A stretch of 41,149 nt of DNA from positions 1-41,149 of IMG/VR virus record IMGVR_UViG_3300028840_006554. One strand, written 5' to 3'. How positions within the stretch are numbered: the stretch's first letter is position 1; each line of letters opens with the position of its first letter. The stretch comes from a virus. Shown piece after piece: positions 31,626-40,274 of the stretch. A program made the translations under genes and the position numbers. The notes beneath the pieces are model-generated. The model was not told where the DNA came from and did not search any database. It saw only the letters and a list, made by a program, of their open reading frames with translations.

Positions 31626-33108
31626 TTTTGTACCGGCAGTAAGTGCATATTCAAGGGTGTTTCTCATTGATGGGCGCGCCAGACCAGACCATGAACCAAG
31701 CTTTCAAAGCTGTCTGAAAGCTGGTGCCCCAGAATACAATTTTGGGGACGTGGAAAGGGTTGAATGCCCAGACCCAGACCAGCATGGGGCTTTTATTGAA
31801 AAAGCAGAAATTCAAGGGGCAGTTGAAAGACCCACCTTGACCTTGACTGGCAGATATGCTAGTGATCTTGCCAGTATTCTGCTAGACATCGCAAAACGAA
31901 GATGTGATGTTGATGTTCATGTCCATTTCGGGCGATGCACAAACCCCAGGCTGTTCAACCAATTTACCAAGGCTATTGTTATTGAAAAAGGAAAGTTGAC
32001 TAATTGGTCTGCTGAGGATTTAGGGGCCCTGGCCAGTGATGAAAACGCCAAGGTTGACGAGTCGGCTGATGTGTCAGGCAGGGACCTTTTTGAAATCTTG
32101 CCTATCAGCTATGCCCAGCGCGCGGCTGACGTTATTGTCAACCCCATGCAAGATGTTGTCATCTGTTCCAACGTCAGCTGTGGGGATTGCGATGATGAAG
32201 ACACCGGCTGTGACAACATCTTTGCGGTTGCAGGGTCAACTGGGGGCAGTCCCGGCACAGCCCCAGACCTGGTCTGGTCCAAAACCAAGGGGGTTACCTT
32301 TGCGGCTGATGACGTTGATACCCTGGGGGCCAGTAGCACAGGGGATGCTGTTTTTTGTTTAGGTGACTATGTTGTTGTAGTCAGCCATTCTGATGACCAG
32401 CTGAATTACAAGCTGAAAGCAACGGTTCTGGCTGGCACGGCTGGCGGCTGGACTGGAATCACCACAGGAATTGTTGCAGCTGGCAGTCCCAAGGATGCAT
32501 GGGCAGTTGGCAACTATGTCTTTGTAGTGGGTGACGGGGGCTATATTTACGGCACCAGTGATGTTACAGCGGGGCTGACTGTCCTTGACGCTGGGGCTGC
32601 CACAGCCCAGAATCTAACCAAGGTTCATGCCATTAGTGATGAATTTGCGGTTGCAGTTGGCGAGTCTGGTGCGGTAGTGTTCACTGAAGATGGGGCCAGC
32701 TGGTCAGCAGCCAGCACCAGTCCATCAGGTAACAATCTTACAGCTGTCTGGGTCAAGAATGAAAAGGAATGGTGGGTATCAACTGCCACAGCCCTATATT
32801 ACACTCTTGATCAGGGGGAAACTTGGACTCAAAAGACTTTGCCTGTTACCCCCACAGACATTAGCGATATTGCAATGGCTAATGATTCAGTTATGGCTGT
32901 TTCTGTGGTGGTCAGTGGCAACGGTAGAATCTATCGGTCTTATGATGGGGGATACAGTTTTGTCAACACCCCTGAGGGGACCGCGACCATACCAGCTGCT
33001 GACGACTACAACGCTATTGCTTTATGCCCCAATGATGTCAATTTCATTGCTGCTGTAGGCCTGGCAGATGATGCAACAGATGGAATTGCTATCATCGGGC
33101 AAGACTAA
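31618..33108 (+). CDS. Major tail tube protein candidate with C-terminal Asp-box repeats
   Basis: 496 residues. About 1-185 shows a tail-tube-like beta domain (KAGAPEYNFGDVERVEC; EIQGAVERPTLTLTGRYASD). A Cys-rich linker (SCGDCDDEDTGC, about 190) leads to a beta-propeller-like region (about 215-496) with Asp-box motifs TLDQGETW and SYDGGYSF and similar blade-like strands (AVGNYVFVVGDGGYIYG; AVAVGESGAVVFTEDGASW). The Asp-box propeller is typical of sialidase/VPS10-like sugar-binding folds. Order supports tail tube. The propeller would decorate the tail. Alternatively it is a tail spike with a tube-like N-terminal domain. Confidence 0.6.
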   Translation: MADFVPAVSAYSRVFLIDGRARPDHEPSFQSCLKAGAPEYNFGDVERVECPDPDQHGAFIEKAEIQGAVERPTLTLTGRYASDLASILLDIAKRRCDVDVHVHFGRCTNPRLFNQFTKAIVIEKGKLTNWSAEDLGALASDENAKVDESADVSGRDLFEILPISYAQRAADVIVNPMQDVVICSNVSCGDCDDEDTGCDNIFAVAGSTGGSPGTAPDLVWSKTKGVTFAADDVDTLGASSTGDAVFCLGDYVVVVSHSDDQLNYKLKATVLAGTAGGWTGITTGIVAAGSPKDAWAVGNYVFVVGDGGYIYGTSDVTAGLTVLDAGAATAQNLTKVHAISDEFAVAVGESGAVVFTEDGASWSAASTSPSGNNLTAVWVKNEKEWWVSTATALYYTLDQGETWTQKTLPVTPTDISDIAMANDSVMAVSVVVSGNGRIYRSYDGGYSFVNTPEGTATIPAADDYNAIALCPNDVNFIAAVGLADDATDGIAIIGQD

Positions 33109-33232
33109 TAAGTCACAGGATCGATTCTAAGGCGATTCTGGGCAAATTAGGTCCTTAGCCATACCTATATCAATTTTAATCCTTGTGTAGCCTATCTAAG
33201 GCTTATTAAAAGATGAAGGAAAGGTGTATAAC

Positions 33233-33760
33233 TTGGCAAAACGTTCTGGCAAGCCAGCAGCTGTTGACATGGCTCATGAAATATCAGAAAACGGCAACAT
33301 TGTTGTTGAAAGGTGGGGGGTTCGGGCTGAACTGATTCCTGTCCCCATTGGGGTCCTTGATGAAGCTGAAAGCAGAATTGACATGCCCCCAGTCCCTATT
33401 GTCACCAACGAGGCTGAAGGGACAGAGTTTGAAAACCCATCAGACCCACATTATCTTGATGCAATTGAAAAGGCCAAAAGACAGCGTGGCATTGCTGCCA
33501 TTGAAGCTATGTCTTTGTTTGGGGTCAATCTGTTGGATGGATTACCCCAAACAGATGACTGGCTTAAGAAATTGAAATTCTATGAAAAGCGCGGGCACAT
33601 GGACTTGTCCTGGGTTGACTGGAATGATGACACAGAAGTTGAATTTGTGTTCGTTAGATATGCTTTTCTGACAATGGATGATGTCACCCAATTGGGCCTG
33701 ATGTCCAGATTGACACAGGAGGAATTGCAACGCGCGGCTGATTCCTTTCGGGGTCAGTAG
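33233..33760 (+). CDS. Tail assembly chaperone (short form)
   Basis: 175 residues from TTG 33233, chosen because AAGGAAAGG lies 8 bases upstream; a GTG at 33224 is too close to that site. It lies between tail tube and tape measure, the standard place of gpG-like chaperones. The N-terminal part contains EISENGNIVVERWGVRAEL and the C-terminal part FVRYAFLTMDDVTQLGLMSRLTQEEL. The chaperone binds the tape measure protein during tail assembly. The short form ends at TAG 33758-33760; a second frame continues for 95 codons (see the frameshift entries). Confidence 0.72.
   Translation: MAKRSGKPAAVDMAHEISENGNIVVERWGVRAELIPVPIGVLDEAESRIDMPPVPIVTNEAEGTEFENPSDPHYLDAIEKAKRQRGIAAIEAMSLFGVNLLDGLPQTDDWLKKLKFYEKRGHMDLSWVDWNDDTEVEFVFVRYAFLTMDDVTQLGLMSRLTQEELQRAADSFRGQ
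33746..33749 (+). promoter_or_regulatory. Putative +1 frameshift site TTT C
   Basis: In the zero frame the codons are TCC TTT CGG GGT CAG TAG. A +1 slip moves tRNA-Phe from TTT to the overlapping TTC, its better match, with the next codon CGG (an arginine codon seldom used in the tail genes) as a possible pause. The +1 frame is open here from a TGA at about 33714 on and has no start codon, so shift should occur between 33715 and the TAG. This is the best candidate, not proven. Confidence 0.5.
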
Positions 33761-34037
33761 ACACGGAATCCCAATTGGCGATGCATCAATTAAAAATAAA
33801 AAGGCTTTTCCATCACCAGGGATAACAGCAAACCTGAGATTCCATATCTGGGAAGCAGCCATTGCAGCTGGGGCAGGACTGCAAGAATTATACTTGATTG
33901 ATGGGGGCAACCCCCAGGGGGTCTGGTATAGTTCTAACAGATTCAAGACAGCCTTAATTGCCTGGCATAGGGCCCATACTTTAGTTGATAAACATTCTAA
34001 AGATGCATCAATCAAACCCCCCAAGAAAAAAGGTTAA
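33750..34037 (+). CDS. Frameshifted C-terminal extension of the tail assembly chaperone
   Basis: In the +1 frame 95 codons follow the slip site and end at TAA 34035-34037, 3 bases before the tape measure ATG. No ATG, GTG or TTG in this frame allows independent translation of more than the second half (the first TTG is in the middle, after LYL-type codons). The encoded sequence is well-formed (GITANLRFHIWEAAIAAG; FKTALIAWHRAHTLVDKH) and ends basic (KPPKKKG). Fusion with the preceding gene gives about 267 residues, as in gpGT-like chaperones. Confidence 0.7.
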   Translation, partial: GVSRHGIPIGDASIKNKKAFPSPGITANLRFHIWEAAIAAGAGLQELYLIDGGNPQGVWYSSNRFKTALIAWHRAHTLVDKHSKDASIKPPKKKG

Positions 34038-34040
34038 ATA

Positions 34041-37000
34041 ATGCCTAATTTTACACCCATTGGAGTTGATGCCCAGATTAAGGGCCTGGGTGGATTTATA
34101 CGTGGCCTGGAGCAAATGGATGATAAAATCCAAAGTACTGGGGGCGCGGCAGGCAAAGCCCAGGGTCAATTTACCAAGTCTGGTGGGACCCTTTCCAAGC
34201 TGGGGACTGTTGCTGGTGGGGTTGCCCTGGCTGGTGTTGCAGCAGCTGGGGCTGGTGTTGCGGCTTTGGGTGGTGGTCTGGCCGCGTCCATTAATACAGC
34301 AGTTAGTTTTGAATCTGCCTTTGCTGGGGTCCTAAAAACAACAGACGGATTAACGGACTCGACAGGAAAACTGAATCAGACTGGTCAAGAATTAAGGGAT
34401 GAATTTGTCAATCTTTCCAAAGAGGTGCCTCTTGCCTTTGAGGAATTAGCGGCTATCGGGGAATTGGGGGGACAGCTGGGGATAGGCAAAGAATCCTTAA
34501 TTGACTTTACAGAAACTATTGGGGCATTGGGGGTTGCTACAAATCTGACCACAGAAGAGGCTGCCACAGCCATTGCCAGATTTCAGAATATTTACCAGGT
34601 TGCAGGTGAAGATGCAGGCCAGAATACCCAGCAGGTAGGATCAGCTATTGTGGCCCTGGGCAACAATTTTGCTACAACCGAAAGGGACATTACAGCCTTT
34701 GCAGAAAGAATTGCTGGGGCTGGTAATATTGCAGGGCTGACCCAGGCTGATGTATTAGGCATTGGTGCGGCTATGTCGTCTGTTGGTGTTGAAGCCGAAG
34801 CTGGTGGTACCGCGATCCAAAAAGTTTTAATCAATATGAATAATGCGGTCAACGGGGCTGCTACAGGATTTGTTGACAACACTGAGGCCATTGAAGGCAA
34901 TGTTGAAAAGATGTCCAAATTGAATGCTGAGTCAGCTAGGCTAGAAGCAACAGCCCCGGGGCTGCAAGCTGAAATTCTGGGACAGTATGATGCTTTTATT
35001 CAGGCTGGTGGGTCAGCAGAACAATTTGGGCGACAGTTGGGAGACAAGACTCGACAGAAAGCCTTTGACACTGCCATGGCCCTTAGGGAATTAGAACAGG
35101 AAACTGCCCAACTAAGGGCAACCCAGGGGACTCCAGTTGACGCGGGGCAGCTAACCAAGTTTGCCCAGGTTGCTGGGGTTTCTGCTGATGACTTTAAAGA
35201 GTTGTGGTCAGAGGATGCAAGTCAGGCTTTCCAGCTGTTTGTTGAAGGATTAGGCAGGGAAGGGGACAATGCAGCCAATGTTCTTGATGACCTGGGCTTG
35301 GCTGATCAACGGCTGGTTAGGGGCTTTTTGTCCCTGGCCAATGCTGGGGACCTTTTAGGGGAATCTATTGACCTATCCAATAAGGCTTTTGAGGAAAATA
35401 CAGCCTTGCAAAAAGAGGCAGATTTAAGATATGGCACAACTGAGTCCCAAGTCCAATTACTTAAAAATACTTTTCGGGCTTTTGGGGATGAAATAGGGAC
35501 TCGATTCCTACCCTTTGTAAACAGGCTTATTGGTTTCGGTATTGAATTTCTTGAAAAATTTTCTGGGCCCATTCTTGATGCCTTGGACAATCAGATATTG
35601 CCTGCCCTTGACAGATTCATTTCTGTATTGACCGAAGGGGGTGGCTTATCTGAATTGTTTGGCAGTGCCTTGAATGCTGAAGGTTTCAGAACCAGTGTTA
35701 ATGAGATTATAGCCAATTTGCCCACTATTTTGGGCAATATCACGGTTGCCATAACAGAATGGCTGGTCAGTAGCTGGCCAGAAATACAGGCAACCTTGTC
35801 TGTCTGGGCTGAAAGGTTCTGGGACTGGGTCAATACGGCTATTGATAACATTGGCCCTGCCCTGGCCGGGGTCCTGGCTGGTATAGCAGCCTGGGCGACT
35901 GGGCCTGGTGGGGAACAATTGACCCAACTGGGGGTTGCTATCGGGGCAGCCCTGGTTGATGGTATAGCATTCATTGCAGAGAACCAGGAACAATTTAGGG
36001 CTGTTCTGGGCAAGATCGTTCTGGGTATAGGGGCTGCTGTGGCAGCTGTGGCGGGACTACTAATTGTTATAGGTGGGCAGATTGTAGCAGGTATTCTGGC
36101 AGGCATCTTAGAAAAGTTAGGGATTGAATTAGAGCCAGCAACCTTTGCTGAATTAGGGAATGTCTTGAAAGGCATTGGCCAGAATGCCTTAATCATTGCC
36201 AAGGTCATTGGTCAAAATATCATTGATGGAATTACCCAGGGAATACAAGAGGCCCAACAGAACCTTGAAAGTTTCCTGATTGAAACCATTAACGGGGCAA
36301 TCAATTCATTCAAAGAATTTCTGGGCATTGCATCGCCCAGCAGTTTGTTCTTTGGCTTTGGACTTGACATTATTCAGGGTCTGATTGACGGTATCTTGTC
36401 CCTGGCCGGCAACATACCGGAAACCCTGGGTAACATCTTTAGTGGCCTGTTTGGTGGGGGCGAGGAAACAACCCAGCTGCCAGACATGTCTGCAACTGCA
36501 ACCCAGCTTGAAACAGTGATGACCAGTCTGGAAAGTATCAGTCTTTCTTTTGGCACAACATTGCCAGAAAGCATGGCTGTTTTCCTTGAACAATTTCTAC
36601 TGACCATTAATCAAGTCTATACCTGGCTAGGTATGGTTATTGAACAATTAACAGCCATTATGACAGTCTGGTTGCCAGGCATCTTGCAGGCATCAAATAC
36701 CACCACAGCAGCTATGGTTACTGGTTTTACAAATGTTAATACTATCCTGGTTCAAACTATTGCATTGCTGCAACAGATTGTAGCAAGTTTGAATGCTGTT
36801 GCAGCAGCAGCCAAAAAAGCCATTGAAGAAATGACAAATTTTCAAGATGCCCATGAACCGATTAAGAAACTAATTGATCTGGTTGATGATGCGACAGAGG
36901 CATTCAAAAAAATGGCAGAAGCAGCGCGCGAGGCTGCCACAGCCAGTGAAGATGCGGGGACTACCAGTGAAGCCCAGACCGGCATAGGATTTCGGCAAGG

Positions 37001-37139
37001 GATAGGCTTTGCCTCAGGTCTGCTAGGTAAACGAACAGGTGAAATTGAAATTAATGTTAATGTGGGTAACATTAATAACGGCATGGATGTAGCCCAGCTA
37101 CAGAATGTAATTCGGCGCACAGTTGCAGAGGCAATATAA
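34041..37139 (+). CDS. Tape measure protein
   Basis: 1032 residues. Low-complexity Ala/Gly-rich helical N-terminus (VAGGVALAGVAAAGAGVAAL), a TP901-type core (about 95-280: FAGVLKTTDGLTDS, ELAAIGELGGQLGIGKE, GAAMSSVGVEAEAGGTAIQKVL), hydrophobic segments about 610-690 (ALAGVLAGIAAWATGPGG; VAAVAGLLIVIGGQIVAGILAG) and a helical, coiled-coil C-terminus. It sets tail length and is ejected with DNA. By the usual scaling of about 0.15 nm per residue the tail would be roughly 150 nm (inference). It follows the frameshifted chaperone. Confidence 0.93.
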   Translation: MPNFTPIGVDAQIKGLGGFIRGLEQMDDKIQSTGGAAGKAQGQFTKSGGTLSKLGTVAGGVALAGVAAAGAGVAALGGGLAASINTAVSFESAFAGVLKTTDGLTDSTGKLNQTGQELRDEFVNLSKEVPLAFEELAAIGELGGQLGIGKESLIDFTETIGALGVATNLTTEEAATAIARFQNIYQVAGEDAGQNTQQVGSAIVALGNNFATTERDITAFAERIAGAGNIAGLTQADVLGIGAAMSSVGVEAEAGGTAIQKVLINMNNAVNGAATGFVDNTEAIEGNVEKMSKLNAESARLEATAPGLQAEILGQYDAFIQAGGSAEQFGRQLGDKTRQKAFDTAMALRELEQETAQLRATQGTPVDAGQLTKFAQVAGVSADDFKELWSEDASQAFQLFVEGLGREGDNAANVLDDLGLADQRLVRGFLSLANAGDLLGESIDLSNKAFEENTALQKEADLRYGTTESQVQLLKNTFRAFGDEIGTRFLPFVNRLIGFGIEFLEKFSGPILDALDNQILPALDRFISVLTEGGGLSELFGSALNAEGFRTSVNEIIANLPTILGNITVAITEWLVSSWPEIQATLSVWAERFWDWVNTAIDNIGPALAGVLAGIAAWATGPGGEQLTQLGVAIGAALVDGIAFIAENQEQFRAVLGKIVLGIGAAVAAVAGLLIVIGGQIVAGILAGILEKLGIELEPATFAELGNVLKGIGQNALIIAKVIGQNIIDGITQGIQEAQQNLESFLIETINGAINSFKEFLGIASPSSLFFGFGLDIIQGLIDGILSLAGNIPETLGNIFSGLFGGGEETTQLPDMSATATQLETVMTSLESISLSFGTTLPESMAVFLEQFLLTINQVYTWLGMVIEQLTAIMTVWLPGILQASNTTTAAMVTGFTNVNTILVQTIALLQQIVASLNAVAAAAKKAIEEMTNFQDAHEPIKKLIDLVDDATEAFKKMAEAAREAATASEDAGTTSEAQTGIGFRQGIGFASGLLGKRTGEIEINVNVGNINNGMDVAQLQNVIRRTVAEAI

Positions 37140-37157
37140 TGCAAGAAAGGATTCACA

Positions 37158-40100
37158 ATGCCTGCAAAGACAACCAGACTGCTGTTGGTTCTGGTTTTGT
37201 TTTTATTCCTATCTGGTTCTGCCCAGGCCCAGGAACCTATTTATTTACCCCTTATATTCAAGGGATTGTGTAACATGCCAGCTATTTTAGAAATCAGTGA
37301 TGGAACCACAACTATCAATCTGTTACCCAAAGAGGCAACAGGATTTCATCTGGTCAGCTGGACTCCTGAAGTTGCAGCCTTAAAAGGTGGGGGCATATAC
37401 CAGGAAAGCGCAATGTCTGCTGGTCAAAGTTTAGTATATGCCCAGTATGAAAATATTAATGACGCTTTCAATTTTGTTGTTGATGGACGCGGGCAAGATG
37501 AAACAATTGACAAGATTGAAAGACTGATACAACTGTTGTTATTGGGTAGAAATTATCGGCTGGCTGACTGGCAAGATACCCCAGTCTATATCAGAGGCCA
37601 GGCCAGTTGTGAGACTGGGATAAGATATGCCCTGATTGAAAACTTTTCAATACCTGACTTAAATAATCCTTATGCCCAGCCATTTGCCAGCGCGTCACAG
37701 CTGGCGTCAATGGCTGACTTTTCAGTAATAATCGAGCATGGTCATTGGCTGGCTTCTGCCCCTGGTACCGGAGAAAGTGTAACAGCAACCAATAGCCAGG
37801 AATGGGATTATTCTGAAGGTTGGACGGTATATGATAGCTTGGGGGCTGTTCCTGATTTGCCTGCCCCTAGCGGGGCTTATCGGGCTATGGCTATTGGTAA
37901 TGACCGGATTCTAGTTGCCCATAGCAATCTGTTTGCAGGGTCTGGGGATAGTTATATTTCTACAGACAAGGGCAGCACATGGGCAGCAGTGACAGATGGG
38001 GGTAGTGTCTCAATTAGGGATATTCTAAAGATTTCTAATAGCAATATTCTGTTAAGTGATGAAGATAATGGGTTTAGAATTCTAAGAAGTACTGATCAGG
38101 GAAGCAGTTTCTCAGTTCTATCTACCGCGGTGGGGGGTGGTCCACTGGTCCAATTTGCAAACGGTCACCTATTGACAATATATAACGGGGATGATATTTA
38201 CAGGTCAACTGACCAGGGAGCAAATTGGACCAAGATCAGTGATTTTGGGGGGGCTGTGACTGCTGCTGCCCTAATGATTTCCCCCACTACTGATACTGTC
38301 ATTGCTTATGTAGTTAGTGCGGTATGGGAACGACTCTATAGATCAACAGATAGGGGTGAAACTTGGTCCCTGGTGAAAAATCTAGGGACCAGTTATTTTT
38401 ATGATGATGCCCAGCCAATGATAGCAGACTCAAATGGCAACTTTTATACATTGTCCATTGTGGGGGATTTGTGGCGGTCAGCGGATGATGGAATAACTTG
38501 GTTGCAGCTGTATTCTAATCTTGATGGATTAGGATATGCTATGTTTGAAGATAGTTATGGGCATATCTGGGCAATCTTGGCTAATGGCACTATGTACCTT
38601 TATCGAAGCGTTGATGGAGGACTTACCTTTACTAAAGAAGAAACCATTAATGAAAACGGTTTTGATCCTACATCCATGACAGAAAGCGGGGATGGGGATT
38701 ATTACATTGGAGGTGCCCAGGCTGCATCAGGGGATGGGGGCTTAGTCTATCGGTTGGCGTCAATTCAAGATTTTGGTTGGACTACAGAAGAAAAGTTGTA
38801 TGTAACCAATAGGCAAAATAAGGCACAGCTGACCCATATCTTTGTAGATGATGGGGGCGTCTTTGGCTCTAATCAGTTTCCGGTCACAGCAGCCTTTTTG
38901 TTGACCCCAGCTGTAGCTGCTACAGGGGATGCAGTCTATTTTGGGATAGACACCACAATTGATAATACTGGACCTTTTTCTGGGCTGGGTTTCTATATTA
39001 CTGACCCAGCAGCCGCGGTGACATCATATGCATTCACATGGGAGTATTATAACGGAGCATGGGACCCCTTAACAGTTCAAGATAATACAGATGATGGGTT
39101 AGGCAGTTTTTCAAAACCAGGATATGGTACCGTTCATTGGGAACAACCTTCAGACTGGGTCACTGTTGCAGTTAACAGTGTAACTGGCTATTGGGTGCGG
39201 GCAAGATTATCTTCATTAACAGGCGCGTTCAATGAACCACAGCAAGGAAATACGGATTTATTAACTCTTATTCTGCCTTTTACTGAAATAGATTCTAACC
39301 AAGTTGGAGGGTCCATTCCTGCCCTAATGCAGTTAAAAGCTTATAACTTGTCTGATGCTGATGGAAGGGACGGATCAGCCCCAGACCTATTTGAAAACAG
39401 AGTTGTTGTAGGGCTCAGGTCAACCAGCAGGGGCAGCAAATTTCAGTCATATATTAACTTATCTGATGAACAAAATCCTGTTGAAATTGATATTACAGCA
39501 GGAACTAATACTTCATTTGCAGATGACGTACTGGCTCCTAGTGGCAGAAGAATGTCATATACCCCAGGGGCTGGGGCAGAAAGTATGGCAACGCGGGCAA
39601 CTGTTACACTTAATCCTGTTATTGCCAAAGATTTTTATGGAATATTTCATGCTTTTTTACGTGTGCAAAGAACAGGCGGGGCAGCATCAAATCTTGATAT
39701 TCAACTAAAGATTACATCTGGCAGTGGGGGAATATCATTCACAACAGACATGGAACAAGTTCAGACAACAACTGCTTTTGAGGTACTAGACTTCGGGCAG
39801 ATTTTATTACCTGTGGCAGGCAGCCTAAAGAATACAGAACTGGGGGACCAGACCACTATTGATATTCAAGTTTCTGCTGAAGCTGGGGCACCAGACCTAT
39901 ATTTATATGATCTTATTTTAATGCCTGCTGATGAATGGTTGATTGATGCAACTGATAAGGCAAATGAGGATGACTCCGATGTAGGCAGAAATAATGACAT
40001 CCCAAGATTACTGGATATAGATAGCATCACCTATCCCAAAGAATCAATCCGGGCCCTGGTACGCCAAATTAGTAATGAAGTAACTGCCACTTATCGGGCA

Positions 40101-40274
40101 GGGACAATTAGCGAGGCCATTTTACAGGCCAATGCCCAGCAAAGATTATGGTTTTTTGCAATGCAAACATCAGCAACGGGCAGCAGTTTCAATTGGATTG
40201 CCCCCCCAGAAATATCCCATTCTGTAGTTATTAACAAAGTTGAAAGGTTCTTGCAAATGAGAGGTGCGTCATAA
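37158..40274 (+). CDS. Tail-tip/adhesin with signal-peptide-like N-terminus and Asp-box propeller
   Basis: 1038 residues. The N-terminus (LLLVLVLFLFLSGSAQAQ, with basic KTTR before it) is a Sec signal peptide with an AQA-type cleavage site, then YLPLIFK. Residues about 265-510 hold six Asp-box motifs (STDKGSTW, STDQGSSF, STDQGANW, STDRGETW, SADDGITW, SVDGGLTF), so a six-bladed propeller is likely. The remainder (600-1038) is beta-rich with a Thr/Asp-rich composition. It lies where distal tail or baseplate genes are expected. A secreted signal is unusual in a virion protein. Alternatively this is a secreted phage-encoded glycan-binding protein. Its stop overlaps the next start region. Confidence 0.65.
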   Translation: MPAKTTRLLLVLVLFLFLSGSAQAQEPIYLPLIFKGLCNMPAILEISDGTTTINLLPKEATGFHLVSWTPEVAALKGGGIYQESAMSAGQSLVYAQYENINDAFNFVVDGRGQDETIDKIERLIQLLLLGRNYRLADWQDTPVYIRGQASCETGIRYALIENFSIPDLNNPYAQPFASASQLASMADFSVIIEHGHWLASAPGTGESVTATNSQEWDYSEGWTVYDSLGAVPDLPAPSGAYRAMAIGNDRILVAHSNLFAGSGDSYISTDKGSTWAAVTDGGSVSIRDILKISNSNILLSDEDNGFRILRSTDQGSSFSVLSTAVGGGPLVQFANGHLLTIYNGDDIYRSTDQGANWTKISDFGGAVTAAALMISPTTDTVIAYVVSAVWERLYRSTDRGETWSLVKNLGTSYFYDDAQPMIADSNGNFYTLSIVGDLWRSADDGITWLQLYSNLDGLGYAMFEDSYGHIWAILANGTMYLYRSVDGGLTFTKEETINENGFDPTSMTESGDGDYYIGGAQAASGDGGLVYRLASIQDFGWTTEEKLYVTNRQNKAQLTHIFVDDGGVFGSNQFPVTAAFLLTPAVAATGDAVYFGIDTTIDNTGPFSGLGFYITDPAAAVTSYAFTWEYYNGAWDPLTVQDNTDDGLGSFSKPGYGTVHWEQPSDWVTVAVNSVTGYWVRARLSSLTGAFNEPQQGNTDLLTLILPFTEIDSNQVGGSIPALMQLKAYNLSDADGRDGSAPDLFENRVVVGLRSTSRGSKFQSYINLSDEQNPVEIDITAGTNTSFADDVLAPSGRRMSYTPGAGAESMATRATVTLNPVIAKDFYGIFHAFLRVQRTGGAASNLDIQLKITSGSGGISFTTDMEQVQTTTAFEVLDFGQILLPVAGSLKNTELGDQTTIDIQVSAEAGAPDLYLYDLILMPADEWLIDATDKANEDDSDVGRNNDIPRLLDIDSITYPKESIRALVRQISNEVTATYRAGTISEAILQANAQQRLWFFAMQTSATGSSFNWIAPPEISHSVVINKVERFLQMRGAS

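Noticed and set aside
35591-36208. 205-codon minus-strand frame within the tape measure gene
   Set aside because: Low-complexity mirror of the Ala/Gly/Ile-rich coding strand; no start signals.
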